A DNA stretch of 64,000 bases from Rhynchospora pubera (taxonomy: Eukaryota; Streptophyta; Magnoliopsida; Poales; Cyperaceae), in the NCBI GenBank assembly GCA_028095005.1, contig CM051460.1:22429501-22493500 (forward strand), read 5' to 3'. The position numbers were made by a program, and so were the translations under genes. Every line of letters begins with the position of its first letter. Within the stretch, counting starts at the first letter, position 1. The notes below the pieces were generated by a model. It was given only the letters and a program-made list of their open reading frames with translations, was not told the DNA's origin and made no database searches. Shown piece after piece: positions 11,701 through 22,912 of this stretch.

Positions 11701-13975
11701 AATAAATGACAAAATAATCATGTTATTGATAGTATTAAAAAGTTTAAATGTAGATTATTGTGATGAAAGCACTTTGAATAAATCCAGAAATGATTCAAAT
11801 GCTCAAATGATGCTCAAAATTGCAATATTTGCACTTTATTAGCGTAATTGTCTTGTATAATTCATTCCTTTTTAATAAATAACAAACAAATCATATTATT
11901 TTACATTATAAATGAGCTTGAATGTAGATTATTATGATGAAATGACTTAGAATGAATAAAGAAACGATTGAAATGCTCAAATGTTGCTCACAATTTCATT
12001 AATTACACTTTATATGAGTAATTGCCATGTATAGTCCATTATATTGGAACAAATGACGCACAAATCATATTATTGACTGTATAGGAGAGTTTAAATGTAA
12101 ATTATTCTGATGAAATCACTTAGAATAAATACTAATATTATTGTCCATTATATCTAGAAACGATTGAAATGCTAAAATTATGCTCAGAATATTATTTTTT
12201 GCATTTTATATGCGTAGTTGCCATGTATAATCCATTCTTTTTTATTAAATAACACATGTATAATCCATTCTTTTTTATTCACAGAATAAAATAGTTTAAA
12301 TGTTGATTATTGTGATGAAATGACTTAGAATGAATACAAAAACTAAAAAAATTATTGAAATACTCAAATGATGCTCAAAATTTCATTAATTGCACTTTAT
12401 ATGCGTAAATGTCATGTATAATCCAATCTTTTTAAATAAATAACACATGAATCATATTATTGACAGTATAAAAGAGTTTAAATATAGATTATTCTGACGA
12501 AATAAGTTAGAATGAATCCAGAAACAATTGAAATGCCCAAATAATGCGCAGAATTGCATTCTTGTTGAATAGATAACTCATGAATCATATTACTGACAAT
12601 ATAAAAGAGTTTAAATGTAGATTATTGTGAAGAAATGGCTTAGAATGAATCCAGAAATGATAGAAATGCTCAAATGATTCTCAGAATTGCATTATTTGCA
12701 CTTTTTTATGCGTAATTGCAACGTATAATCAATTCTTTTTGCATAAATGACACACGAATCATATTATTTATAGTATAAAAAAGCTTATATGTAGATTATT
12801 GTGATTAAAGCACTTAGAATAAATCCAGAAACAATTGAAATGCTCAAATGATGCTCAGAATTGCATTATTTGCACTTTAGAAGCGTAATAACCTTGTAAT
12901 AAATAGCACACAAATCATACTATTTACAGTAGAAATGAGTTTAAATGTGGATTATTGTGATGAAATGACTTTGAATGAATAAAGAAACGATTGAAATGCT
13001 CGAATGATGTTCATAATATCATTAATTACACTTTATATACGTAATTGCCATGTATAATCCATTATTTTTTAACAAATGACACCCGAATCATATTTTTTAC
13101 AGTATATATGAGAGTTTAAATGTAGATTATTCTGATGAAATCACTTAGAATGAATCCAGAAACAATTGAAATGCTCAAATGATGCTCAGAATAGTATTAT
13201 TTGCATTTTATATGCGTAATTGCCATTTATAATCCAATTTTTTTTTTATTAAATAACACATGAATCATATTATTGACAGTATAAAAGAGTTTAAATGTAG
13301 ATTATTGTGATGAAATGACTTAGAATGAATACAGAAACGATTGAAATTCTCAAATGATGCTCAAAATTTCATTAATTACACTTTGTATGCGTAATTGCCA
13401 TGTATAATCCATTCTTTTTGAATAAATAACACATGAATCATATTATTGACTGTATAAAGAGTTTAAATATAAATTATTCTGACGAAATAACTTAGAATAA
13501 GTCCAGAAACGATTGAAATTCTCAAATGATGCTCATAACTACATTATTTGCACATTATATGCGTAATTGCCATGTATAATCCATTATTTTATAATAAATA
13601 GCACACAAATGATATTATTTACAGTAGAAAAGAGTTTAAATGTAGATTATTGTGATGAAATGTTAGAATGAATACAGAAACGATTGAAATTCTCAAATGA
13701 TGCTCAAAATTTCATTAATTGCACTTTGTATGCGTAATTGCCATGTATAATCCATTCTTTTTGAATAAATAACACATGAATCATATTATTGACTGTATAA
13801 AGAGTTTAAATATAAATTATTCTGACGAAACAATTGAAATGCTCAAATGATGCTCGGAATAGTATTATTTGCATTTTATATGCGTTATTGCCATTTATAA
13901 TCCTTTTTTTTATTAAATAACACATGAATCATATTATTGACAGTATAAAAGAGTTTAAATGTAGATTATTGTGAT
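8782..13975. repeat. Higher-order repeat copy 2
   Basis: This is an uninterrupted ~5.19-kb block that aligns end to end with copy 1 minus the LINE, and with copy 3, with only scattered substitutions and small indels. It has the empty LINE target site near 12316 and its own plastid 16S-like fragment at 10230-10455. Confidence 0.9.
10230..10455 (-). pseudogene. Plastid-type 16S rRNA fragment in satellite (copy 2)
   Basis: Same fragment with the same two satellite junctions as at 1455-1680, nearly identical in sequence. Shared breakpoints mean it was copied with the 5.2-kb unit and was not inserted independently. Confidence 0.85.
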
Positions 13976-16900
13976 GAAATGACTTAGAATGAATACAGAA
14001 GCGATTGAAAATGCTCAAATAATGCTCAAAAATTCATTAATTGCAATTTATATGCGTAATTGCCATGTACAATCCAATTTTTTTAATAAAAACACATGAA
14101 TCATATTATTAACAGTATAAAATAGTTTAAATGTAGATTATTGTGATTAAATGACTTAGACTGAATCCAGCAAGGATTGAAACGCTCAAATGGTGTGCCG
14201 AATTCCCATATATGACATTCTTTTTGAATAAATAACACATGAATCATATTATCGACAGAATAAAAGAGTTTAAATGTAGATTATTGTGTTGAAATCACTT
14301 AGAATGTATCCAGAAATGATTGAAATGCTCAAATGATGGTCAAAATTACGTTATTTGCACTTTATGTGCGTAATTGCCACGTATAATCCATTCTTTTTGA
14401 AACAATAACACATGAATCACATTATTGACTGTATAAAATAGTTTAAATTTAGATTATTGTGACGAAATGACATTGAATGAATCTGGAAACGATTGAAATG
14501 TTCAAATGATGCTTAGAATGCATTATTTGCAATTTGTATGCGTAATTGCGCTGTATTATGCATTCTTTTTGAATAAATAACAAATGAATCACATTATTGA
14601 CACTATAAATGTAGATTATTGTGATGAAATATCTTAAAATGAATCAACAAATGATTAAAATGCTCAAATGTTGCTCTGAATAGCATTATTTGTTCTTTAT
14701 ATGCGTAATTGGCATATACAATCCATTCTTTTTGAACTTATAACACATGATTCATATTATTGCCTGTATAAGAGAGTTTAAATGTAGATTATTCTGATGA
14801 AATCACTTAGAATGAATCCAAAAATAATTGAAATGCTCAAATGATGCTAAGAATTGCATTATTTGCACTTTATAAGCATAATAACCTTGCATAATTCATT
14901 ATTTTATAATAAATAGCACACAAATCATATTATTTACAGTAGAAATGAGTTTACATGTAGATTATTGTGATGAAATGACTTAGAATGAATCCAGAAATGA
15001 TTGAAATGCGCAAATGAAACTTAGAATTGCATTATTTGCACTTTATGTGTGTAATTGCCATCTATAATCCATTCTTTTTTAATAAATAACACATTAAATA
15101 TATTATTGACAGTATAAAAGAGTTTAAATTTAGATTATTCTGATGAAATGGTGTAATTGTCATGTGTGTAATTTAGATTATTTAGAATGAGTCCAGAAAC
15201 GATTAAAATGCTCAAATGATGCTCATAATTACATTATTTGAGTAATTGTCATGTATAATCCACTATTTTTGAATAAATTACACATGAATCATATGACTGA
15301 AAGTATAAAAAGAGTTTAAATGTTGGTTATTCTGATGAAATGACTTAGAATGAACAAGAAATGTTTGGAATGCTCAAAAGATGCTTACAATTGCATTATT
15401 TGCACTTTATATGCGCAATTGCCATGTATCACCAGCAGTCTGTTCAGGGTTCCAACTCAATAGTGGCAACTAAACACAAGGGTTGCGTTCGTTGCGAGAC
15501 TGAACCCAACACCTCACGGCACGAACTGACGACAGCCATGCACCACCTGTGTCCGCGTTCCCCCGTTTCCGAAGGCACTCCTCTCTTTCAAGAGGATTCA
15601 CGGCATGTCAAGCCCTGGTAAGGTTCTTCGCTCTGCATCGAATTAAACCACATGCTTAGAATGAATAAAAGAGTTATAATCCATTCTTTTTAATAAATAA
15701 CCCATGAATCATATTATTGACAGTATGAAAGAGTTCTAATGTAAATTACTGTGATAAAATTACTTAGAATGAATACAAAAACGATTGATATACTCAAATG
15801 ATGCTCAGAATGGAATTATTTGCAATTTATATGCGTAATTGTAATGTATAATTCATTCTTTCTAAATAAATCATGAATCATATTATTGACAGTATAAAAG
15901 AGTTTGAAAGTTCATTATTGTGATGAAATGACATAGAATGAATTCTGAAACGATTGAAAAGATCAAATGATGCTCATAATTGCATTATTTGAAATTTATA
16001 TGCATAATGGCCAAGTATAATGCATTCTTTTTTAATAAATAACACACAAATCATATTATTGACAGTATAAAAGAGTATTAATGTAGAATATTGTAATTAA
16101 ATTGCTAAGAATGAATCCAGAAAAGATTGAAATGCACAAATGATGCTCATAATTAAATTATTTACACATTATATGCGTAATTGCAATGTATAACCCAATC
16201 TTTTTTATTAAAGAACACAGGAATCATATTACTAACAATATAAAAGAGTTTTAATGTAGATTATTGTGATGAAATGACTAAGAATGAATCCAGAAAGGAT
16301 TGAAATGCTCAAATGATGCACAACATTGCATAATTTGTACTTTATATGCGTAATTGTCATGTATAATCCTTTCTTTTTGAATAAATAACACCGGAATCAT
16401 GTTATTGACTGTATAAAAAAGTTTAAATGTAGATTATTATGATGAAATGATTTAGAATGAATCCAGAAACGATTGAAATGCCCAAATGATGCTCAGAATT
16501 TCATTTATTGCATATCATATGCGTAACTACTACGTATAATTCATTCTTTTTTAAAAAATGATACATGAATCATATTATTGACAGTGTAAAAGAGTTTAAA
16601 TGTAGATTATTTCGTTGAAATGACATAGAATGAATCCAAAAACGATTGAAATGCTCAAATGATGCGCAGAATTGCATTATTTGCACTGTATATGCGTAAT
16701 TGCCATGTTCAATCCATTCTTGTTGAATAGATAAATCATGAATCATATTACTGACAATATAAAAGAGTTTAAATATAGATTATTGTGAAGAAATGGCTTA
16801 GAATGAATCCAGAATAGATAGAAATGCTCACATAATGCTCAGAAATTGCATTATTTGCACTTTTATATGCGTAATTGCCACGTATAATCAATTTTTTTTT

Positions 16901-18840
16901 AATAAATGACAAAATAATCATGTTATTGATAGTATTAAAAAGTTTAAATGTAGATTATTGTGATGAAAGCACTTAGAATAAATCCAGAAATGATTCAAAT
17001 GCTCAAATGATGCTCAAAATTGCAATATTTGCACTTTATTAGCGTAATTGTCTTGTATAATTCATTCCTTTTTAATAAATAACAAACAAATCATATTATT
17101 TTACATTATAAATGAGCTTGAATGTAGATTATTATGATGAAATGACTTAGAATGAATAAAGAAACGATTGAAATGCTCAAATGTTGCTCACAATTTCATT
17201 AATTACACTTTATATGAGTAATTGCCATGTATAGTCCATTATATTGGAACAAATGACGCACAAATCATATTATTGACTGTATAGGAGAGTTTAAATGTAA
17301 ATTATTCTGATGAAATCACTTAGAATAAATACTAATATTATTGTCCATTATATCTAGAAACGATTGAAATGCTAAAATTATGCTCAGGATATTATTTATT
17401 GCATTTTATATGCGTAGTTGCCATGTATAATCCATTCTTTTTTATTAAATAACACATGTATAATCCATTCTTTTTTATTCACAGAATAAAAGAGTTTAAA
17501 TGTTGATTATTGTGATGAAATGACTTAGAATAAATACAAAAACTAAAAAAATTATTGAAATGCTCAAATGATGCTCAAAATTTCATTAATTGCACTTTAT
17601 ATGCGTAAATGTCATGTATAATCCAATCTTTTTAAATGAATAACACATGAATCATATTATTGACAGTATAAAAGAGTTTAAATATAGATTATTCTGACGA
17701 AATAAGTTAGAATGAATCCAGAAACAATTGAAATGCCCAAATGATGCGCAGAATTGCATTATTTGCACTCTATATGCATAATTGCCATGTTCAATCCATT
17801 CTTGTTGAATAAATAACTCATGAATCATGCTACTGACAATATAAAAGATTTTATATGTAGATTATTGTGAAGAAATGGCTTAGAATGAATCCAGAAATGA
17901 TAGAAATGCTCAAATGATTCTCAGAATTGCATTATTTGCGCTTTTTTATGCGTAATTGCAACGTATAATCAATTCTTTTTGCATAAATGACACACGAATC
18001 ATATTATTTATAGTATGAAAAAGCTTATATGTAGATTATTGTGATTAAAGCACTTAGAATAAATCCAGAAACAATTGAAATGCTCAAATGATGCTCAGAA
18101 TTGCATTATTTGCACTTTAGAACCGTAATAACCTTGTAATAAATAGCACACAAATCATCCTACTACAGTAGAAATGAGTTTAAATGTGGATTATTGTGAT
18201 GAAATGACTTAGAATGAATAAATAACGATTGGAATGCTCGATTGATGTTCATAATATCATTAATTACACTTTATATACGTAATTGCCATGTATAATCCAT
18301 TATTTTTTAACAAATGACACCCGAATCATATTATTGACTGTATATGAGAGTTTAAATGTAGATAATTCTAATGAAATCACTTAGAATGAATCCAAAAACA
18401 ATTGAAATGCTCAAGTGATGCTCAAAATAATATTATTTGCATTTTATATGCGTAATTGCCATTTATAATCTTTTTTTTTATTAAATAACACATGAATCAT
18501 ATTATTGACAGTTTAAATGTAGATTATTGTGATGAAATGACTTAGAATGAATACAGAAACTATTGAAATTCTCAAATGATGCTCAAAATTTAATTAATTG
18601 CACTTTGTATGCGTAATTGCCATGTTTAATCCATTCTTTTTGAATAAATAACACATGAATCATATTATTGACTGTATAAAGAGTTTAAATATATATTATT
18701 CTGACGAAATAACTTAGAATAAGTCCAGAAACGATTGAAATTCTCAAATGATGCTCATAATTACATTATTTGCACATTATATGCGTAATTGCCATGTATA
18801 ATCCAATTTTTTTAATAAAAAATACATGAATCATATTATT
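13976..18840. repeat. Higher-order repeat copy 3 (3' truncated)
   Basis: This third block is about 4.87 kb and runs in register with copy 2 until the array stops at 18840. It keeps 40 bp (17761-17800) that are missing from both other copies at 12560 and near 7367. It is therefore slightly more distant, or it retains the older form. Its 3' part also shows more substitutions than the rest, as expected at an array edge. Confidence 0.88.
15430..15655 (-). pseudogene. Plastid-type 16S rRNA fragment in satellite (copy 3)
   Basis: Third copy with identical junctions, 5200 bp after copy 2. It has the same diagnostic 16S words and the same internal short insertion. Confidence 0.85.
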
Positions 18841-19094
18841 CCAGAAAAAGAAAACGTGTCAGAGGGATGATTTTCAAAAATAGAAACGGATTACTGGAGA
18901 TAACGGAGATGATAGATCTTGGGGATGATCCTTATCATTCCCGATACTCATATACAGTGCCTAAAAATACAATTTGACCCTTTTAAAATTGGTTATACAT
19001 TGGTATCTGGTAAAAGATTGGAATATACACGTAAATTTCAAAAAATACTACATTTCAGTCGATGGCCGGTACAGATTCCAGTACTCAAAACATG
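18841..19094. other. Non-coding junction after the satellite, with diverged local repeat
   Basis: Unique sequence begins abruptly at 18841. The end of this stretch (about 19045-19090, catttcagtcgatggccggt) recurs at about 19368-19410. The segment with ctcataaatgtaaccaagtc at ~19320 also recurs at ~19430. An old ~110-bp tandem repeat therefore surrounds the MITE. The 65-codon ORF here shows no protein-like features. Confidence 0.6.
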
Positions 19095-19305
19095 TGTTTG
19101 GATGAGCATGGAATAAGGAATAAGAATAAGAAATTTCGGTATGCGTGCTTATTTTTATTCTTGTGCAACCCAAACAACACAAGAATAAGGAATTTGGGCC
19201 CTTATTCCTATACTAACAAAATCATGGTATAAGAATAAGGAATTTGGATAAGCACGCATACCGAAATTCCTTATTCTTATTCCTTATTCCATGCTCATCC
19301 AAACA
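19095..19305. mobile_element. Foldback MITE (~211 bp)
   Basis: A near-perfect palindrome: the first ~57 bases (tgtttggatgagcatggaat onward) are the reverse complement of the last ~57, separated by ~95 bp. Its ends (tgtttggatgagc / gctcatccaaaca) are of the 'TGTTTGG' type seen in many plant MITEs. No convincing target duplication is visible, so the superfamily is left open. Confidence 0.8.
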
Positions 19306-19484
19306 CACCGATACTGAAATCTCATAAATGTAACCAAGTCCCTCTCTCCAAATTTCAGAAAATACCACACATTTCAGTCGATGGCCGGTACAGATTCCAG
19401 TATTCAAAACATTGGACGTATACTAAAATCTCATAAATGTAACCAAGTCCCTCTCTATAAGTATATGTGAAAGCAAAAAAAAAA

Positions 19485-19890
19485 TGAGAAATGCTAGAGT
19501 CCAATATATTGGACGGATGGACTCCGTCCAATACGATCGTTTTCACATTTTTAAATTTCAAATAACCGATCCGAACCGTTCAATATGTTCTCCATATTGA
19601 AAACTTGTAAGAAACAAATTTTTACATTTTTTCGAATTTTTTTACTATTTTTTTGGCATTTTAGAAAATCGTTGTTATTGGACGATCCATAATGTTTATA
19701 TCATGAATTTTCAAAATTACCAAAAAAATAGTAAAAAAATTCGAAAAAATGTAAAAATTAGTTTCTTGTAAGTTTTCAATATGGAGAACATATTGAATGG
19801 TTCGGATCGATTATTTGAAATTTAAAAACGTGAAAACGATCATATTAGACGGACCAATCCGTCCTATATATAGGACACTAATATTTCTCA
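19485..19890. mobile_element. Foldback MITE, Mutator-like (~406 bp)
   Basis: Left arm (tgagaaatgctagagtcc...) and right arm (...ggacactaatatttctca) are inverted copies over ~170 bp each, including aatatgttctccatattg near 19588 and its complement. Both ends abut A runs, so a 9-bp poly-A target duplication is possible but cannot be proved. Long inverted arms suggest a MULE-derived MITE. Confidence 0.78.
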
Positions 19891-20473
19891 AAAAAAATTA
19901 CTACCAATGATTCGAACACCAGCTGGGTGCCTGGGTACCACTCTCGACCCTTTACTACCAGCCACATTTTCTGAACACTCGCTCCAATAGTTCTCAATTG
20001 AGCATAGTAAACTGAAGAAAACTAAAATAAACCCGGTCACATGTAAATTAGAACACATTCTCACGGACTTTGTTTACACGAGGGGTATATTTGTTTCATA
20101 GCCGAGCAATTTCCACTTCAACGGAAGCACATAGAAATTACGCTGAACATTTGATAATACAATTTGATATACTACTTCAAGTGCTAATTTTAAGTAATAT
20201 ATATATTTGGTTGGTAATCCTTATACCATGTCTTAGTCCAAGCACTTCACATTCAGCAGATCAAGCAAAGGACAAAATAAAAGGATAATAAAAATGAGTA
20301 ATATAATAGAAGGAAAAAGGAAAAACTGCTGCTAAAAGACACATGCACAATTGGTGGGGCAGCCAGGGACGGAACCAAATGGCAGGCCCTAGAGTCTTGC
20401 CTTAAATTTAAAATTCCCTTTTTTAATAATGCCTTACTTTTATATAATATGCACAAAATGCAATTTGGCCCTT
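19891..20473. other. Non-coding 3' flank of ClpC locus 3
   Basis: There is no gene-like ORF, no RNA gene and no clear transposon end. It contains a word resembling an antisense tRNA B-box (gattcgaacacc near 19910), but nothing else tRNA- or SINE-like. The stop codon of the ClpC pseudogene lies at its right edge. Confidence 0.6.
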
Positions 20474-21138
20474 CTAAAACCAAAATTTTTCTCTAATTCT
20501 TCCCCTGTTGGCAGCACCATCACTGTCACCAGTCAGGACAACAGCCTTGCCCTCTGAGTTCACATCAACAATTGCAGAGTCACCTTCCTTAACCTCACCA
20601 GCAAGCATTTTCTCACTAAATCTATCCACCAGCAGTCGCACGATGGCACGCCTGAGGGGTCTAGCACCATATTTCGAGTTGTACCCTTCATCCACCACCC
20701 AGTCCCTGAACCTCATAGTCACTTGCAAGTCTATATCTATCTTCTTCAGTCCATCAGACATTTTCTTCAACATTATGTCCATAATCTCCTTCACTTCGAG
20801 CTTAGTCAATTGCCTAAGCACGATCAACTCGTCAAACATGTTTAAGAACTCTGGCTGGAAGTATTGCTTTAGTTCCTCAGTGACAAAGCTCTTGATGCGG
20901 TTGTAGCTACTATCTTACTTGTCAGACTCCTGGTCGAACCCAATTTCAGGGCTGCCTTTCTCAATAACACTGCTACTGACATTGGATGTCAAAATAAGCA
21001 GGGTGTGTTTTGAAATCGACTGTTCTACCCTTGCTGTAGTTAACATGCCATCTTCAAGGATTTGGAGTATCATGTTGAACACATCAGGGTGTGCCTTCTC
21101 AATCTCGTCGAACAGCACGACAGAGTAGGGCCTACAAC
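20474..21138 (-). pseudogene. ClpC last exon, C-terminal AAA2 part
   Basis: The minus-strand reading gives RPYSVVLFDEIEKAHPDVF (Walker B of the second ATPase), LLILTSNVSSSVIEKG (sensor 1), LRQLTKLEVKEI and YGARPLRRAI (sensor 2), ending at a stop at 20474-20476. One in-frame TAA (20915-20917) splits it. Its 5' continuation lies at 22394-22431, beyond a MULE that inserted with a 9-bp duplication. Removing the MULE restores the exon but leaves a TAG where a conserved Gln should be. Plus-strand ORFs here are shadows. Confidence 0.9.
21130..21138. repeat. MULE target-site duplication, left
   Basis: The word gcctacaac, repeated at 22385-22393. It lies inside the last ClpC exon. Confidence 0.88.
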
Positions 21139-22384
21139 CAGAAATTATTTTATATAGGAATTCTAACATCAAAAATTTTAATAGAAAGAATTAATATATA
21201 TTTTTTTTAATAAGAAGAAAGTTCCAACGCGTTTATAAACCGCGCGCCTCTCTCTCCTCTCCAACGCGTTTTAGAAACGCGTAAGAAGCCTTTGAACGCG
21301 TTTATAAAACGCGCTAGCAATTTGGTGTGGAAAGAGTGTGGAACGCGTTTATAAAACGCGTTTTGGAAAAATCAGAATTTATTTTTGTCGTGTTGCTGTT
21401 GTCGTTTAATGTCATGCAATAAAGCAATACTTAGCAATGTGGCACTAGTTTTATTTTTGTCGTGTTGCTGTTGTAGGGAAAAAGAAAGAACCATGTAGAA
21501 AAACCATTCAGGGTGTTTACTTGAAAACGCCAAGAGGTAGACATTACGTCTCGATGCTTAGGGAAAGGATCTCCCACCAATACAACTGCTTGAAAGGAGG
21601 AATAAATTAGTAGGCGCGTTAGCGATACGCTGTTGAATACGTGAATTGAAGAATAAATTTCCGATGTGATCTAATACAACTCTCCTATTCGTTGTGTAAG
21701 AGTAAAGACCTGTGAAAAATATAAAATAGGCGGCTTCTAGGAAGGGCCAGTCTGTGCGAGCCGAACGGCGACTGAGTGGCAACGCGCATTCGGTCATAGG
21801 ATAGGGTTCGTTGCTAACTTACACCAAGCTACCGATTCTTTGTCCTAGTCTTCTACTGGAAAGGTACTGGAGAAAACAACACTTACCAGACTGAGAGAAT
21901 TGGCCGCTGCGCGCCTGGATTGAACATCTGGAATTACTCAAGGAAGAGAACGGGGATGGAAGAATTCCCAGTGTTCCCGGGAGTGCTTACTATTCTAGTA
22001 GGGGTGTCCTTCGTCTTGCGGTATGATTGTTTAGACATTGCCTAATTGTCGTTTAATGTCATGCAATAAAGCAATACTAATTAACTGGTGCCACATTGCT
22101 AAATTTTCTATTAATAAACGACAACAGCAACACGACAAAAATAAATTCTGATTTTTCCAAAACGCGTTTTATAAACGCGTTCCACACTCTTTCCATACCA
22201 AATTGCTAGCGCGTTTTATAAACGCGTTCAAAGGCTTCTTACGCGTTTCTAAAACGCGTTGGAGAGGAGAGAGAGGCACGCGGTTTATAAACGCGTTGGA
22301 ACTTTCTTCTTATTAAAAAAAATATATATTAATTCTTTCTATTAAAATTTTTGATGTTAGAATTCCTATATAAAATAATTTCTG
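21139..22384. mobile_element. Non-autonomous MULE with cargo (1246 bp)
   Basis: Inverted termini of ~270 bp (21139-21409 and 22115-22384), beginning cagaaattattttatatagg, are flanked by the 9-bp duplication gcctacaac at 21130-21138 and 22385-22393. That length is diagnostic of Mutator-like elements. Each arm holds several copies of the short palindrome aacgcgttttataaacgcg, so the arms are palindromic at two scales. The core (about 21476-22047) is more GC-rich than its surroundings and bounded by a 30-bp direct repeat (21401-21430, 22048-22077). No transposase is encoded, so it depends on another MULE. Confidence 0.9.
21476..22047. other. Cargo segment inside the MULE, origin unknown
   Basis: About 570 bp of higher-GC sequence sits between the inverted arms and between two copies of a 30-bp direct repeat. 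It looks unlike the surrounding intron DNA. Short open frames exist on both strands, for example a plus-strand frame around 21955-22030. I recognise no gene. Base composition is reminiscent of plant mitochondrial intergenic DNA, but this is an impression only. Confidence 0.5.
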
Positions 22385-22393
22385 GCCTACAAC
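22385..22393. repeat. MULE target-site duplication, right
   Basis: Second copy of gcctacaac; ClpC exon sequence resumes directly after it. Confidence 0.88.
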
Positions 22394-22507
22394 GGACTGC
22401 CTCAGTGAGCTAGCCACCCTCCGTGTACCGTTTTTTTTTTCCGTCAACGACACGGCAATCTGACCGTTCGTTCTGATCTCTGTAGCTCCATTCTCTGTCA
22501 TTCGTAA

Positions 22508-22912
22508 ATGATCTTCGTAGCTTCTGTTCTCTCTCATTTGCTAGAACCGCCTCCTTATTTCCTCTTCTGCAAACCTTCCCACCCAAACACTAACCCTAGG
22601 CCCAGACTCCTACGACTACAAGCCCTCACGCACTTCCTTTCTCTCACCTTCCTCGCCTCTTCTCTCTCCCCATCCCCCATCTCTATCTCCATCACCTCTT
22701 CCTCCGCCAAACCGACCACACCTCCGAGTCATCTCTTCTCGAAGCACCTCCGCCATAGATGTCTTGCACAACCCCGATCAGCACCTCCAATCATAGATGT
22801 CTTGCACAACGAAAAAACCACCTCCGCGGCTCCTCCATGGCCAATCCCTCCTACTTCATCTGTCGACTTTCCTAACCCAACAGAAGCTTCCCGAGTAGAA
22901 TTGATGAGGTAA
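22508..22912 (+). CDS. Possible captured gene fragment, 134 codons
   Basis: This open frame is rich in Ser, Pro, Thr and Leu, with few acidic residues near the start, which resembles an organelle transit peptide. It follows a CT-rich leader and ends near a plausible donor (gatgag|gtaatt, ~22907), so it could be a first exon captured by the surrounding Helitron-like element. A 44-bp step duplication (atagatgtcttgcacaac, near 22756 and 22794) lies inside the frame. No domain is recognisable, so chance ORF remains possible. Confidence 0.35.
   Translation: MIFVASVLSHLLEPPPYFLFCKPSHPNTNPRPRLLRLQALTHFLSLTFLASSLSPSPISISITSSSAKPTTPPSHLFSKHLRHRCLAQPRSAPPIIDVLHNEKTTSAAPPWPIPPTSSVDFPNPTEASRVELMR

Larger units (their letters stand above)
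1..18840. repeat. Satellite array, ~173-bp monomer
   Basis: The stretch is made of diverged copies of one AT-rich monomer. Successive monomers near 2432, 2605, 2778 and 2951 are spaced exactly 173 bp apart, and some monomers are shortened by internal deletions. Every copy contains recognisable blocks such as gagtttaaatgtagatta and gcgtaattgccatgtat. A nucleosome-scale monomer in a homogenised array is typical of plant centromeric or heterochromatic satellites; a centromeric role is inference. The right edge is sharp at 18840. Short ORFs inside it, including an 86-codon frame present three times, are not genes. Confidence 0.95.

Noticed and set aside
19905..19960. Possible antisense tRNA or SINE (gattcgaacacc)
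   Set aside because: Only a B-box-like word; no acceptor stem, A-box or poly(A) tail.
20070..20288. Plus-strand 72-codon ORF
   Set aside because: No protein-like composition, no conserved motif; intergenic.
20508..21128. Plus-strand ORFs antisense to the ClpC last exon
   Set aside because: Mirror frames of a recognisable AAA exon.
21558..21797. Minus-strand 79-codon ORF in the MULE core as a captured gene
   Set aside because: No recognised motif and no codon evidence; left as unidentified cargo.
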